Assembly: GCA_010645155.1 (NCBI GenBank)
Contig: JAAGOF010000088.1
Coordinates: 615,933 to 679,932 of the forward strand
Direction: 5' to 3'
DNA from: Tigriopus japonicus
Lineage: Eukaryota; Arthropoda; Copepoda; Harpacticoida; Harpacticidae
Length of the DNA: 64,000 nt
Shown: positions 1-11,390 of the stretch, one piece after another
Position numbering within the stretch: the first letter of the stretch is position 1
Layout: every line of letters starts with the position of its first letter
Notes under the pieces: generated by a model
Databases searched by the model: none
What the model was told of the DNA's origin: nothing
What the model saw: only the letters and a program-made list of their open reading frames with translations
Program-made: the position numbers and the translations under genes

Positions 1-99
1 TCCCGTTTATCCCCCAATTTATCCCGTTTATCCCCGGGTAAAGGGGATAAATAGAAAAAGTTAATCCCCCGACCAACCCTGCTCTGTCCTAACCGAGCC
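1..99 (+). mobile_element. Decayed LINE sequence, 3' region (left piece)
   Basis: The stretch ending near base 92 (TGCTCTGTCCTAACC) matches the LINE at about 58424-58438, and the match resumes after the 166-bp element at 266. It is therefore the left flank of one LINE copy whose 3' end lies at 2347-2580. The first 60 bases are rich in an iterated TTATCCC-type motif resembling the subterminal repeats of other DNA elements in this window. No open frame is preserved. Confidence 0.45.
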
Positions 100-265
100 C
101 AAGGATGGCTCAAGCCAGGATTACTTTCAAAATACACACTGGGTCCGATTAGTACAATGAAAATTCAACGGAACAATACATTTGTTGCAAAAACCTCACA
201 TTTTAGTACAATGACCGGACCCAGTGTGTATTTTTGAAATTCGTCCTGACGTACAGTGGTTCCTG
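100..265 (+). mobile_element. 166-bp palindromic MITE, copy A
   Basis: The ends CAAGGATGGCTC and GTGGTTCCTG enclose an inverted repeat beginning CACACTGGGTCCG on both arms around an AT-rich core. A full copy of identical length lies in the opposite orientation at 60063-60228. It splits LINE sequence that is continuous at 58424-58450. The flanking 7-mers (93-99 and 266-272) agree at only 5 of 7 positions, so the target duplication is decayed or uncertain. No coding capacity. Confidence 0.75.
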
Positions 266-352
266 CCCAGGCTTTGAGGTCAGTGTTGTGGCGACCGTAC
301 AGGTTTTACGTGCGTTCTGAGAGCACCTCCAAATTCAAGGGAATCGTGGCTA
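266..352 (+). mobile_element. LINE 3' region (middle piece)
   Basis: CCCAGGCTTTGAG onward matches the LINE at 58438-58460. This piece lies between the 166-bp MITE and the large foldback element; the same LINE resumes at 2347. Confidence 0.55.
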
Positions 353-360
353 GTTCAAAC

Positions 361-2338
361 TAGCGACCCTTACTAGAGACTGGCCGTCGTAGGCTAACAC
401 ACGGTGCCGATGATTCACGCTGGTGAGTGGTCAATAGCATTCAGTTGAACATTCAGCTAATTCTAACGAAGTTCAATAACAAACCAGAGTGCTTCTTCTT
501 TGTTGATTTTGTAGTGATCTGACTTGGTGCTGGGGTTGCCAATTTACCGATGTGAAATCATATTCTCCTCTATCTACCAGTCTTCATTAACCCGTTTTTC
601 CTTCAAGGATCACCAAAAGGCAAGGCATCCCTGACTTTCGTGACTTCTGAGCAGGGTTGCAAATCAAACTCACATTCGTGTTTGCTCATATACAAGAGCA
701 AAGCACCCATTCTCTAAGAGGTAACCCTACCTTGCAACCTCCCGTGAAAAAACTTGCGCAAGCCGAGATTTCACATCACTGAGATTTTGTTGTCAATCAC
801 CCGATCATGTGAATTAATCGGCCCCTGTTTAAACTCCACACTAATTGAAATTCACTTTTTTCATATCGGGTAAATACCTTAGATACATTTCCAGCAGACT
901 TGAGGACTTTCAATAACCAAACTGCCCTATCAAATGAGCGAAATAGTTTAGATGTGTTTCTTACATACTTAAATACTAAAAGGCAGAGATTGGCATTCAA
1001 ATCTATGATTGCCTGACCCGGCACGGACTGTCTGTGACGTCATTCATCATGCGGGAAGCCGAAGTTCATGATAAAAGGAACCTTTTCTTCTACGAAACAC
1101 ATCTAAAATATTTCGCTCATTTGGGCAATTTGGTTATTGAAAGTCCTCAAGTCTGCTGGAAGTGTGTCTAAGGTATTTAGCCGATATGAAAAAAGTGAAT
1201 TTCAATGGGGGATGCAAGGGGAGGTTTGAGTGATCTCTTCAAAAATCTTATCGCGGGCGGATGAAAGGAGAGAAAAGGCTTGTTTGGCAACAGTGGGTGG
1301 CTCGTGAGAATTTGGGCAGTTTAAGGGTTTTCGCAATTTACAGACCGCCCTTGCGAATTAGATGCCATGAAAAATGTCGAATTGCAAGTTTGAACACCTT
1401 TGGTTAGGATTTTGGAAAAAAATGCACACTTTATTTGCTCGTTCTTGCACGAGAAGATTCTCAACAAAAGGCCACTTTTTTTGGGTAAGTACAAGTGTAA
1501 GTGATGTTATAAGGACTGATTTGTATTGTAAAGCTCCAAAACCATCATGGTATCAAACAAAATGCCGTTTTTTGTACGTGTTTCTCTTCAATTTCAAAGG
1601 TCTTTTTTACGTGCTTGCCATTTCTTGATCAAAAGAATAATTTTGCAAATTCTTACAAAACCGAGAGTCAAAATGTCCAAACTGGCAATTCGACAATTTT
1701 TGTAGCATCTAAGTCATAAGGGCGGTCTGTAAAACGCGAAAACCCATGCAGTGACCAAAATCTTGCATTGATGAACAAGCCTTTTCTCTTCTTTCATCCG
1801 CCCGCGATAAGATTTTTGAAGAGATCACTCAAACCTCCCCCTGCATCCCCGATTAGTGTGGAGTTTTAACAAGGGCCAATTAATGTCACACGATCGGGTG
1901 ATTGACAACAAAATCTTAGTGATGTGGAATCTGGGCTTGCGCAAGTTTTTTTTACGGGAGGTTGTAAGGTAGGGTTACTGCTTGCAGAATGGGTGCTTTG
2001 CTCTTGTATATGAGCAAACACGAATGTGAGTTTGATTTGCAACCCTGCTCAGAAGTCACGAAAGTCAGGGATGCCTTGCCTTTTGGTGATCCTTAAAGGA
2101 AAAACGGGTTAATGAAGACTGGTAGATAGAGGGGAATATGATTTCACATCGGTTAATTGGCAACCCTGGCACCAAGTCAGATCACTACAAAATCAACAAA
2201 GAAGAAGCACTCTGGTTTGTTATTGAACTTCGTTAGAATTAGCTGAATGTTCAACTGAATGCTATTGACCACTCACCAGCGTGAATCATCGGCACCGTGT
2301 GTTAGCCTACGACGGCCAGTCTCTAGTAAGGGTCGCTA
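361..2338. mobile_element. Large foldback DNA element with 8-bp target duplication
   Basis: The arms begin TAGCGACCC at 361 and end GGGTCGCTA at 2338. They are near-perfect inverted repeats for about 480 bp (361-843 against 1851-2338). The 8-mer GTTCAAAC lies immediately on both sides (353-360 and 2339-2346), as expected for a target-site duplication and compatible with hAT-type integration. Further inward, 1207-1350 pairs with 1720-1850. The element interrupts LINE sequence. The open frames inside are short and look random; no transposase was recognised, so it is probably non-autonomous. Confidence 0.85.
844..1206. mobile_element. Palindromic insertion nested in one arm of the foldback
   Basis: ATTGAAATTCAC at 844 and GTGAATTTCAAT at 1195-1206 are the ends of a second inverted repeat whose arms extend about 90 bp. 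It sits in the left arm only. The right arm is continuous through the matching point (about 1850), giving a natural empty site. It contains a TGACGTCA octamer near 1036 in its loop. Confidence 0.75.
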
Positions 2339-2346
2339 GTTCAAAC

Positions 2347-2580
2347 AATGAAGTCCTACTCTCTTCTTTATCGGGCTCCTTTATTGTTCAATTTGTTGCC
2401 CATTAGTCTTCGTCGGGAATATGTAGGAGCTGATCCTCTAACAGCATTTAAGGCAGGATTGGACAAATTTTCAAACCCTATTCCTGACCAACCCACTAGT
2501 CAAGGGTTGTACATATCTACCAACAGTAACTCATTGGTAGATCAAATTTCGGATAAACGGTAATCATATAAACTATATTA
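2347..2580 (+). mobile_element. LINE 3' end (C-terminal part of the reverse transcriptase ORF)
   Basis: The frame 2348-2563 encodes a C-terminal LINE peptide containing SLRREYVGADPLTAFKAG. The same peptide occurs at 6378-6602 (minus) and about 58500-58700 (plus), followed each time by a similar AT-rich tail ending near GGAATCCCATTCC. The sequence is continuous with 266-352 across the foldback insertion. Non-functional fragment. Confidence 0.8.
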
Positions 2581-4541
2581 TTCATTAACCCTCTTTACAA
2601 GGAATCCCATTCCAATAAAAAATCCACCATTTTGAATTCTCTACTTAGTCAATACACCGAAAGCAGTCTAGATAGTAAAAATGTACTGTTCTCCACTACA
2701 TGTGTACTGAAATTCGTAATAGCTTTCTGAAACTGAGAGGTTGAGCGATACCTTTGATATTAATTTTCGCCTACGTATTTACTTGACTCGAGTTTACAAA
2801 GATTATCAACAGTGCCACCATTTCTTGTATTCTTTTCCCACTTCAGCACTCAGCTTTCACCTTGAGTTAAAAATCGTGCCATTACAATTTCGCATTATAA
2901 CACGTACAGGCTATGTTTAGCCCTCGGAAAACAGGTGGATTTTCAAAATAAATTATTTCAACCTCAAGGCACTTTTTATAGGATATTTTCGCTCGTTTCC
3001 ACAGCCAAATTTGAAAAAAAATTGTCTGATTAGGAACATCAATTAAGTATACCCTGGAGAAAGGATGTTTCGTGTCAAAATTCAGTTCTTCTTGATTTAG
3101 TCCTCTTATATTAAAGTCTTAGTTAGTCATAGTTAAGGCCAATCAAAATCATTCAGCCCACCAATGAAAACCTTGTGTTACTTTTGCGGGCGCAGGCGTT
3201 CAGATCCAAGAAGCAAAATTTCATTACCATAACTTTATATTTCAACCATCTTTCGAAAATTAGAAGTTGCCCAATCGCGACGACGACTTTTTTCAAAAAA
3301 AAGGACCATGATAAGGTTAAACAGGTTGTGACGTGTAATCAAGGGATCTTACTATTAAGTAATTGAAGAAATTGATGTTCAATACATCCATCTTGTCCAT
3401 CCATGATTTTTTTTTGATGTGTCAGTGAATAGTTTTGGTCTATGAAAGTATTTGTTCAATTGCTATGGCTTTCAATGTCATTATTCAATGTCAGAGTATC
3501 CTAATGAAGATATTTTGTTAAGGTGTGCATTTTGAATTAGCTCAAATAACTATAAAAAATCCCTTAAAATCACAAAACCACTAAATAATATAGTTATTTG
3601 AGCTAATTTAAAATGCAAACCTTGACAAAATATCTTAATTATGATACTCTGACATTGAACAAAGCTTATGATAATCTAATATTTTGAATGGATTTCACAA
3701 CTTTTAAAATGGCATGTAAAAAAGACGTGTTCAGAAGTACCTCAAATGCCTCAAATGCATACTACAGTTCTGAAACCAAGTAAGAATAACACAATTTCTT
3801 TATGTTTTTGTTACAAAAGGAAAGGAAAATAAAGAAAGTCAAACCCTCTGAAAATATACCAAATTCAATACTCACAAATAAAATATCTCAGCCAGTGTAG
3901 CTTCGCCACCAAGTGCTTTAAAATCAATATTTATTCATCCCCAAAACATTGAAGTCTATTTAAGTCAATTACATTTTCAGACAATGTGATTGTAAGTGCA
4001 ATTGATTACATTTCATCAAGTAATTTACCCAACTCTGACTTATTGGTCAATTGACAATCCATCTATCTCAGAAATTATTTAAATAATTTGCTTTAATATT
4101 TGTCCATCTAATTTGGTTTAAAAGCTAAATTACCAGTTTCATAAGCTTAACCAATTCATATTGGTACTCTTTTACTTAGTCATTAGGCCTTGAACAGCGC
4201 AATTGACTGAGCTAAAGCAGTCTTTGTCAGAAATCATGGCATTGAATTCAGAATGATGTCCTATTTCCGTGTTGAGGTCATGTGACCGGCAATCCACGTC
4301 ATCACATGACGTACAGAGGCCCCCAACAAATAACTATAAACTTTTATGTGTAGTGGCTCAATGGCAACACTCTGAAATCTCAATTTGTGATGTTGGGTTC
4401 ACGCCTGACAATGGGCTTTTAGTAAAAACGTTTTTTGGTCTGCATTTGGCAGAGTGGGTTTTTGAAATATAATTTTAGGCAGACCTGTTCAATTATCTTA
4501 CCTTGATAAAAGAAAACGATAAAAGATTATCTTTATATTTC
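2581..4541. other. Gene-free AT-rich spacer with small repeats
   Basis: No convincing exon is seen. It holds the foldback MITE at 3480-3662. Near 3955-4035 a piece rich in AATTAC/GTAATT motifs ends CCCAACTCTG, matching the right end of the element at 34235-34935. Near 4270-4310 a cluster reads CATGTGACC, CACGTCATCACATGACG. The rest shows nothing supportable. Confidence 0.5.
3480..3662. mobile_element. Small foldback MITE (~183 bp)
   Basis: The arms 3480-3555 and 3590-3662 are inverted copies with few mismatches, sharing TCAATGTCAGAGTATC and TTAGCTCAAATAACTAT, around a loop of about 35 bp. No coding capacity. A clear target duplication was not identified. Confidence 0.75.
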
Positions 4542-4750
4542 TCTAGATACTTTTCCCGGGAAAGTATCTTAAAGTATCTTTATCTAGATACATTTTTCGG
4601 AAAAGTATGTCAAAGTATCTTTATCTAGATACTTTTTTCGGGAAACTATCTTAAAGTATCTTAATCTAGATACTTTTTCAGGAAACTATCTTGAAATATC
4701 TTTATCTAGATACTTTTTTGGAAACCTATCTTAAACTATCTTTATCTAGA
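4542..4750. repeat. 41-bp tandem array, five units, each with internal dyad symmetry
   Basis: TCTAGAT recurs at about 4542, 4583, 4624, 4665, 4705 and 4745, a 40-41 bp period. Each unit contains an imperfect inverted repeat of the form AGATACTTTT...AAAGTATCT, so single strands could form a series of hairpins. The array ends exactly where the interspersed repeat with CCATCTAGTTCATTCTG begins. Confidence 0.85.
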
Positions 4751-4985
4751 GCCATCTAGTTCATTCTGCTCGCAAGTGCTCGCCGTTCCCAAAAAGACGC
4801 ATAAGTACCCTCTGAGCTGAACAAGTTTTCCAAATTATGAGACCAAGATAGCAATTTTTGAGAAACTAAAGGGCCCAGAACCCTAATAAAGGGGTCCAAA
4901 ATGAACTATTAGTGTGTTTCATATGAGTCACGGCTGCATTACCTGTAAAATTAGGTTTACAGCTTTAAACGACAGTAAAAGAATG
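4751..4985 (+). repeat. Interspersed repeat of the CCATCTAGTTCATTCTG family, copy 1
   Basis: This stretch, with GCTCGCCGTTCCC, AAGTACCCTCT and GGGGTCCAAAATGAACT, matches 11683-11906 in the same orientation and 12475-12690 in reverse. Its left edge abuts the 41-bp array, so the array may belong to this copy. Non-coding. Confidence 0.7.
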
Positions 4986-6330
4986 AAAATATATCTAAAA
5001 AATGAAAATCATTCTCTGCATTCAATATCCACTTTGAGGAAGGGTGCATAAAGCATCCACTCTCAATGTGCATAATGCGTCCACTCTCAAGTCTCAACAT
5101 GTGTAATGCATCCACTTTCAATTTGCATAATGCACAAATAATTTGACATTATGCATAATGAAGATATAGAAGTATCTTATATAGATACGTTTTGGGTTAG
5201 ATTTAAAGGTTAGATTAAAGGGTAGATTAAAAGATTTGAGTCAAGATTTAAATTAGTACTAGTATTCTATACTCTCCCTTTTGTCAATATCTATGATTCA
5301 TCTCCTACATGGAAAGACATTCAGGGTTCATAAAGGTACTTCAAGCTTACAGAACACAGGACCCAACAGTACAGCACAGTTGATGGCTTTGGGGGTCCAC
5401 CGTGGAAAATCACTTCCGCTTCCACAATTGGGCCTTAGGGGTCTTAGCTCAGTCCATATTCCTTTCTCAGTGTTAACAACCACTCTTTACAAATGGCAAT
5501 GTGATTTTTTTCTGGCCCTCTCTGCGCTTTTCAATTTTTGAAACTGGCTGACACTGATCCTGGTACATGTCTTTTTTACAGTGACCATGGTTTGACAATT
5601 ACCAAGAGCATCCCTCCGAGACAAGACCGGTTATCGAAAAATGGTTGATGTTGCCGGTCCTATTTGTAAGGTAAATGCCATATTACAAGCTAATGTATGT
5701 TTTCGGAAAATACCTTTGAAATATTTTGGAAATTTGAACTCGACTAACGAATATTGCTTCTCCAAAAGATTTTCTAAAATGAATACCTCAGGCCCGTATT
5801 TGAACTTCAAGCCAAAACGCGGCGGCCAAAGTTTTCAAAAGTGGCAACTTTTGAAACAAAATGGCCACAAATTGAGTGGCTGCTTGGCCAAATTTAGCAA
5901 CCCAAAAGGCAAGTTTTTGTCAATTGTGGTGTTTGTAAGACCATTTTTTCTCCCATCCTTAGTTTCTAGGGAACGAAATCCAAACACAAGTTTGTAAAGT
6001 CTCTAATAAAAGTTTGAGTCTTATCTTCTCACTTATCCTAATGATTCGTATCTTAGTGAACTTTGTTGCTCTAGTTTGAACAAGAACATGCTTACAGAAG
6101 AGGATGCAAAGTCAGCTGTTTGCTAATGTTTTTGAACTTAGCCAACGGCCCAAAAGAACAAATGATAGGGAAGTGTTAAGGACTCATTGTTACCAAGTTT
6201 ATACCAATGCAGTCTATGAATTGTCTAGCCATCATTCCAACATGTCTGTTAAAGATAATTAATTGCACACCATGGTTGGTTGAATCATGTTTTCCACTCC
6301 AATGATTAATATAGTTTATAAAAATACCGT
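4986..6330. other. Gene-free spacer; degenerate GCATAATGC tandem repeat
   Basis: About 5044-5160 holds four diverged units around GTGCATAATGCGTCCACTCTC, with a spacing of roughly 25-35 bp. A short run based on GGTTAGATTAAA follows near 5205-5240. An open frame of 118 codons at 5641-5997 has no recognisable domain and no splice context, and is treated as chance. No other feature is supported. Confidence 0.45.
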
Positions 6331-6700
6331 TTATATGAAATTTGATCTGCCAATGAGTTACTGTTGGCAGATCTGTACTACCCTTGAATAGTGGGTTGGT
6401 CAGGAATAGTATTCAAAAATTTGTCCAATCCTGCCTTAAATGCTGTTAGAGGATCAGCTCCTACATATTCCCGACGAAGACTAATGGGTAACAAATTGAA
6501 CAATGAAGGAGCCCGATAAAGAAGAGAGGAGGAGGAGAATTTGGTCCGAGGATAGGTAAACTTCTTGTCTGGGGCCAGAATTATTGAATTTAATTTGACC
6601 ATTTGTTACATTGAAATTCATTCTCAATATTGTGCGAGATATTGCTTTGTAGCTACTCAGTTCTGACAATTTCCTGGGAAATAAAGGCATCATTGAAATC
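6331..6700 (-). mobile_element. LINE 3' fragment, minus strand
   Basis: The 6378-6602 frame reads leftward through LYRAPSLFNLLPISLRREYV and FKAGLDKFLNTIPDQPTIQG. It is almost identical at protein level to the fragments at 2347 and 58500. It is a 5'-truncated copy with degenerate upstream sequence and no RT catalytic core. Confidence 0.75.
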
Positions 6701-8004
6701 AATGGCAGGGAAAGGAGTGCTGAAGTGCTATGTAATGCTGCAACGTTGTTCTGAATTGATGTTTGTTATCAAACGCCTTTTTGGTTCGTCTTAAGGAATT
6801 TTGTTCGAATTCACTGCAGAGCGGCATCAGAGGATTTGAGGACGTTTTGGGCCATGCGTCAGCTGAAGTTTGCGTCCTGTGGTCAGAGGTTCTGGTTGGA
6901 ATCTCCTGTGTAAATAAAGATCGATCGCCTGCCTCAAAGAACATTGGGGGAAAATATGTTCGGGTCATTGAGATCTATTAACTACTAGAGGGAGTGCAAT
7001 CTTAAAGAACCTGTTGCCCGTCACCAAGTGTTGAGCAGACAAAAGTGCGGGAGCACTTGAAATGTTTGACCTGGCAAATGACAACCATGCAATTGATGAA
7101 TAAAAGGTGGAATTGCGCAATATATTTGATCATTTTTTGCTATTGCTTGTGGTCACTTTCTTGAAAGAAATGAAGACGTCACTAGGTGGCCATGCCTTGG
7201 ATTTGAATACTACAACTAGGAGCTTTTTTTTTGCCAATACATTGAATAAGTCATTGATAAGAAGTACACAGATTTAAGCTTTTGCGTTATGTAGGGTTAA
7301 TCCAATACATATATGGACAAAAACTAACTTGTGGCTTCAAGAACGAGTTTAAAAAAGTTGGTCTTGATACACATGTTTGGTCACACTAACTGTCCGCTCA
7401 ACAATTGCGAGGGCGACATTTTCCTCACAAATTCAATGCATTCCGCCCCCTTTGCCAAATCACCCTGGCTAAAGCTTGCACGCTATCTAGTGCTAAATAA
7501 ACAATCTATGGTTTGGGTAAATTACTTTTCAGCGCACGGTTGCCATGCAACTCTTTTGGGGGTTAAATAATGACCACACCAATCGTTCTATTTTTTCTTC
7601 TTTATTTTCGTCCTCAATTTGTCTTTGATAATTTTTGAAAGTTAGGTTAGAAAAACGAAGTTTGCTCATAGTGACTGAGCAAAGTCTTTCACTAAATAGT
7701 TGATTTATATCACCAAGGCCTTTGAGGAAATTGGACTACTTTTCTGAACAAATGCTCAATCAATTAATTTCTCTTAAAGTTTGACCCCCATGGATGAATC
7801 ATGAGACTGACACACAATTTTTCCCTTCAATCTGAATGGTTTCATAAAATTAGGACCTATATGTAAAAGATTTATTGTAGACGCTTATTCTGTAACGCTC
7901 AGTCTCCTAAAATTGCACCAACTGTCGAACATACGTTTTTTTAGTTATCAAATACGATATAACTACCGGATTAGGGATACAAAAACAACGGAACTTCTAT
8001 TTTA
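6701..8004. other. Gene-free spacer
   Basis: Overlapping short open frames on both strands at 6699-6981 show no recognisable domain. The rest is AT-rich without repeat or splice structure that I can support. Confidence 0.35.
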
Positions 8005-9625
8005 TATGGGTTAAATGAAGACATCAAAGCGGCCATAGATAGTCTCAATCTGAAAAATAGTGCTGGAATTGATGGTGTGTCAAATCGAATCCTAGAAGGA
8101 AAAGCATCAGCCCCAACAATACCACTGACTAAATTGACCAATATATCGTTTGTGACTGGATTTATTCCCGAAGTGGAAAACTGCTAAGGTTATCCCACTT
8201 TTCAAAACAGGTGAAAAAATGAATGTTGAAAACTACCGACCAATCAGCATCTTGCCGAGTTTTACAAAAGTCTTAGAAAAGGTAGATAGATATCACAAAA
8301 TAGTAATAAATATTAGATAGACATCAACAAATCAGTCACTTTTGAGACCAAGAGCACTTAAATTGTCCCGAACAATACGGCTTTAGAAAGAAACTAATAT
8401 AATACATAATGCACCCTGTGCAAAATTTCCTTCAAAACGTGTTTGAAAAGCAAGACAGCAAATTAGCAATTGCCATTTTTCTCGATCTAAAAAAAGCTTT
8501 TGATTGCGTTGACCATGATGTTTTAACTCAAAAACTAGCATTTTACGGTTTTCGTAATGGGTCTCTCTTGTGGTTTGAAAATTACCTCTCTGGAAGACCT
8601 CAATTCGTAGATCTACGAATTAAAGTATAGAAGTAAAGGGGGTTAGGTCAGAACAACTGAAAATAGAATGTGGAGTCCCTCAAGAAAGTATTCTTGGACC
8701 ACTATTTTTCCTAATATATATAAATGACATGCCACGTCATAGCTATTTTAAAACCACAATGTTTGCAGATGACACAACTTTGCAGTGTTTTGAAAGTGAA
8801 GCATCTAAACTTGAGGAAAACGCAAACTCCCAGCTCAAATGAACAAATTAACTTTAAACACCGAAAAAACTAAATTCATGGTGATAAATCACACTAATCC
8901 TTCTTTTAGTTTTAATATTTTTACTAACAAACGTTGTTTAACAGAGGTGGGTGGAAATTGCTTCAAACGAAAAATCAATTAAGCTTTTTGGTATGCAACT
9001 AGACAATAGATTGAATTGGCATTCTCACATTGAGTACATCGCGAACAAACTTCGAAGAACACTTTTTAGTTCAAATAGAGTACGCAAGTCCATGCCAATT
9101 TCAGTCAAAAAACAAATTTATCATGTCCTAATCAAAAGTGTATTTCAGTTTGGCATTCAATTTTACGGCCAGAGTACCAAATTGAGATCTCTAACTCTAC
9201 TTCAGAAACGAGCCATTAGATGGGTAAATAATGCGAAGTGGCTGTCTCATCTGTCTCATACCGATGCACTATATAGTAAAGCAAACGTGCTCAAACTTCC
9301 AGACTTGCGTACCTTAAAAGCGCTTCAATTAATGAGAGATGCCTTCAATCATGAACTCCCAACGAGTATTAATCAATACAAATGTAAAAGCAATCCACGG
9401 CTTGGTGGATGGAGATCTATTACTCCACTGACAAAATCAATGTTTTTGCAAAGATTACCCAACTATACTTTTCCAAATGAATGGAATAAATTCAGTAACC
9501 CTGATCCAACCCTAACACGAGGGCAGTTTACAAAAAGAGTTCAACTCTTACTCACGCAAAAATACGACACCACTCCTTGCCAACTAAGAGATTGTTTTGT
9601 TTGCCTAAATTCTTCTCATAATTGA
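8005..9625 (+). mobile_element. Degenerate non-LTR retrotransposon (LINE) reverse transcriptase
   Basis: Fragments in successive frames preserve the order of a LINE reverse transcriptase. About 8220-8280 reads NYRPISILPSFTKVLEK. About 8480-8520 reads AFDCVDHDVL, carrying the first catalytic aspartate region. About 8665-8730 reads GVPQESILGPLFF, and near 8760 the FADD catalytic motif is visible. The frame 8951-9625 encodes the C-terminal domain, with QIYHVLIKSVFQFGIQFYG and a cysteine pair near the end. Stops and frameshifts separate the pieces, so the copy is dead. It differs from the SLRREYVG-type LINE elsewhere in this window. Confidence 0.85.
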
Positions 9626-10359
9626 CTCAGCAATCCGAGAAAACAGATCGAAAGTTAACAAAACCCCTCTCCTGCTCGATCAATGTCGACTATAATTATA
9701 GCCTCTGACATCGTCCGTTCTCAGACAAGATTTAGCTCTTAGCATTCAAATAAAAAGGTGTGACTCATGTTTTCTCTTCCTCCTTCTCTTCCTCTTTACA
9801 ACTATTAACATAATCTATTATCTTTCTCTCTCGTGTCCAGTTTCTGGTGAAAACAAGCAAAAGCTTATCCAGGACCTAAGAAATATCTGTTCATTAAACT
9901 GATGTGTAAAAATTGGGATCTCGTGTTATTCACCAATGCCTTCAAATGAACAAAATATTTCTGAAATACAATACAGTACAAATAATCAATGGTCATTAGA
10001 GCTTCTTGGATGCATCCGTATTTCGAAGATTCGGACTAAGGATTTATCCAATAAGATTAATCCGGATTAATCCACTTAATTGGATTAATTTTTAAATGAT
10101 TGATAAACCAATGAAAACCGAAGTGTTTGGTTTAGTGATAAAAAGATCATTGAAATTGTCTTCAAGCAATGTTGGTGTTAAAGTTATTTGACGAAATCTT
10201 AAGGTAAAAAACATAAAAGACACCTAAATACAGCTTTTTTCTCTCTCTGAAGTTCTAAGTTTTATGAAAAGCTCCAAGATTTAGCATAAATCTTGACTTC
10301 AGATCACTCTTGTCTATAAGGTGCATTACCGGACCTCTTTGATGTTTTGATTTTGAATG
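9626..10359. other. AT-rich spacer with a GGATTAATCC-motif repeat
   Basis: The LINE tail runs out here. About 10003-10330 begins TAGAGCTTCTTGGATG and contains GGATTAATCCGGATTAATCC. Its body (GATTGATAAACC, GATCATTGAAATTGTCTTC) resembles 18020-18240, which is followed by another ATTAATCC cluster at 18780-18840. This is probably a related pair of decayed DNA elements. Confidence 0.35.
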
Positions 10360-10860
10360 GATTAGTCTGGCCTAGGTTTGTGACAACTTTTTATTTCTTT
10401 CCGTTGGGGCCAACTTCCTTGTCTCCATAGTAGTAAAATGAGCAAGTGCTTTGTTTCAAACATGTTTACAAAGGCTTGTAGATGGCCGATCACACAAATG
10501 AGCACAAATTTTAACGTCTAAGAGGTAGATATATGCTGTGAAAGAATCATTTTGAAGAATTGTTGTGAAAATATTGAGTAATTAACGATTTAACACACCT
10601 TTCTCCCGGCTTTGGAACAACTTACATGAGGGTAGGATTCTGGTCAGCCATGGTTCCGGAGAGTTCACATAGAGCATATAGCACATTACATATTACATAG
10701 TTTGCACGAGCTTTGAATGAAATTTCACACTAAAATAAGTAAAAATGGTCTTCATTGATGTTTTCACATGCTAATTGTTGCTATTTCAATGGTTTTGTTG
10801 CTTTCGACCACAGGAAACAAAGAACAAATCCATGAAATGAATACACCTACTAATTTGCAC
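10360..10860 (-). repeat. Unclassified ~500-bp interspersed repeat, copy 1 (minus)
   Basis: Reverse-complement reading gives TTTGTTTCCTGTGGTC, AAAACATCAATGAAG, TAAGTTGTTCCAAAGCCGGG and CATTTGTGTGATCGGCC in that order. The same succession occurs at 17139-17575 (+), 56790-57105 (+) and 60965-61450 (+). No coding domain was recognised. Confidence 0.75.
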
Positions 10861-11289
10861 TATATTGTATTAATTTAGCCAAGCTCAATATCTAATGGCT
10901 GAAGAAGTATTCAAAAAAAAATATGCAACACCCCAAGGAATAAGCAGCAATTGAAAAATTGCTGATTCATTGCAACTAAACATGTCCAGAAAATCTAAGC
11001 CAAAAAACCAAATACTAAACAAAAAGATTTGGTTTTAACTTGATGGATAAAACCCATTGCAACTTGTGTTGAATTTGCACCAAACAGAAGCATGATGCAA
11101 AATTCAAAAATGGAAAGATCTGTTGAAATACCCTTTATTCAAAATTCCTTATATTATGGAAAATATTTTCTTGTCTTCTCCTTCCACTTTCCTCATAGAA
11201 ATGACAATCCGTCATTTTGAAGAAGAAACTACCGCATTTCAACGGGCAGAGGCGGCATACAGAAGGGTATTGCTAATCGCCGGACCTAG
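10861..11289. other. Gene-free AT-rich spacer
   Basis: No exon, repeat or regulatory structure could be supported here. Confidence 0.3.
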
Positions 11290-11390
11290 AGCTCTATATT
11301 AGAAAGAGTACAATCATATCCAACGCCATCTAGTTCATTCTGCTCGCAACTGCTCGCCGTTCCCAAAAGGATGCACAAGTACCCTCATTT
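11290..11390 (+). repeat. Partial direct copy of the CCATCTAGTTCATTCTG repeat
   Basis: GGACCTAGAGCTCTATATTAG through AAGTACCCTC duplicates 11650-11752 almost base for base. It stops abruptly at the junction with the inverted arm beginning at 11391. Its end (TAGAGC...AGAGTACAATCATA) resembles the terminus of the foldback at 47668. Confidence 0.7.

Noticed and set aside
4542..4750. CRISPR-like reading of the 41-bp array
   Set aside because: Units are contiguous and similar along their whole length, with no variable spacers.
5641..5997. 118-codon open frame
   Set aside because: No recognisable domain, no splice or promoter context, AT-rich repeat-laden surroundings; consistent with chance.
6699..6981. 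Opposing frames of 89 and 72 codons
   Set aside because: They overlap on both strands with no domain match; one cannot support either as a gene.
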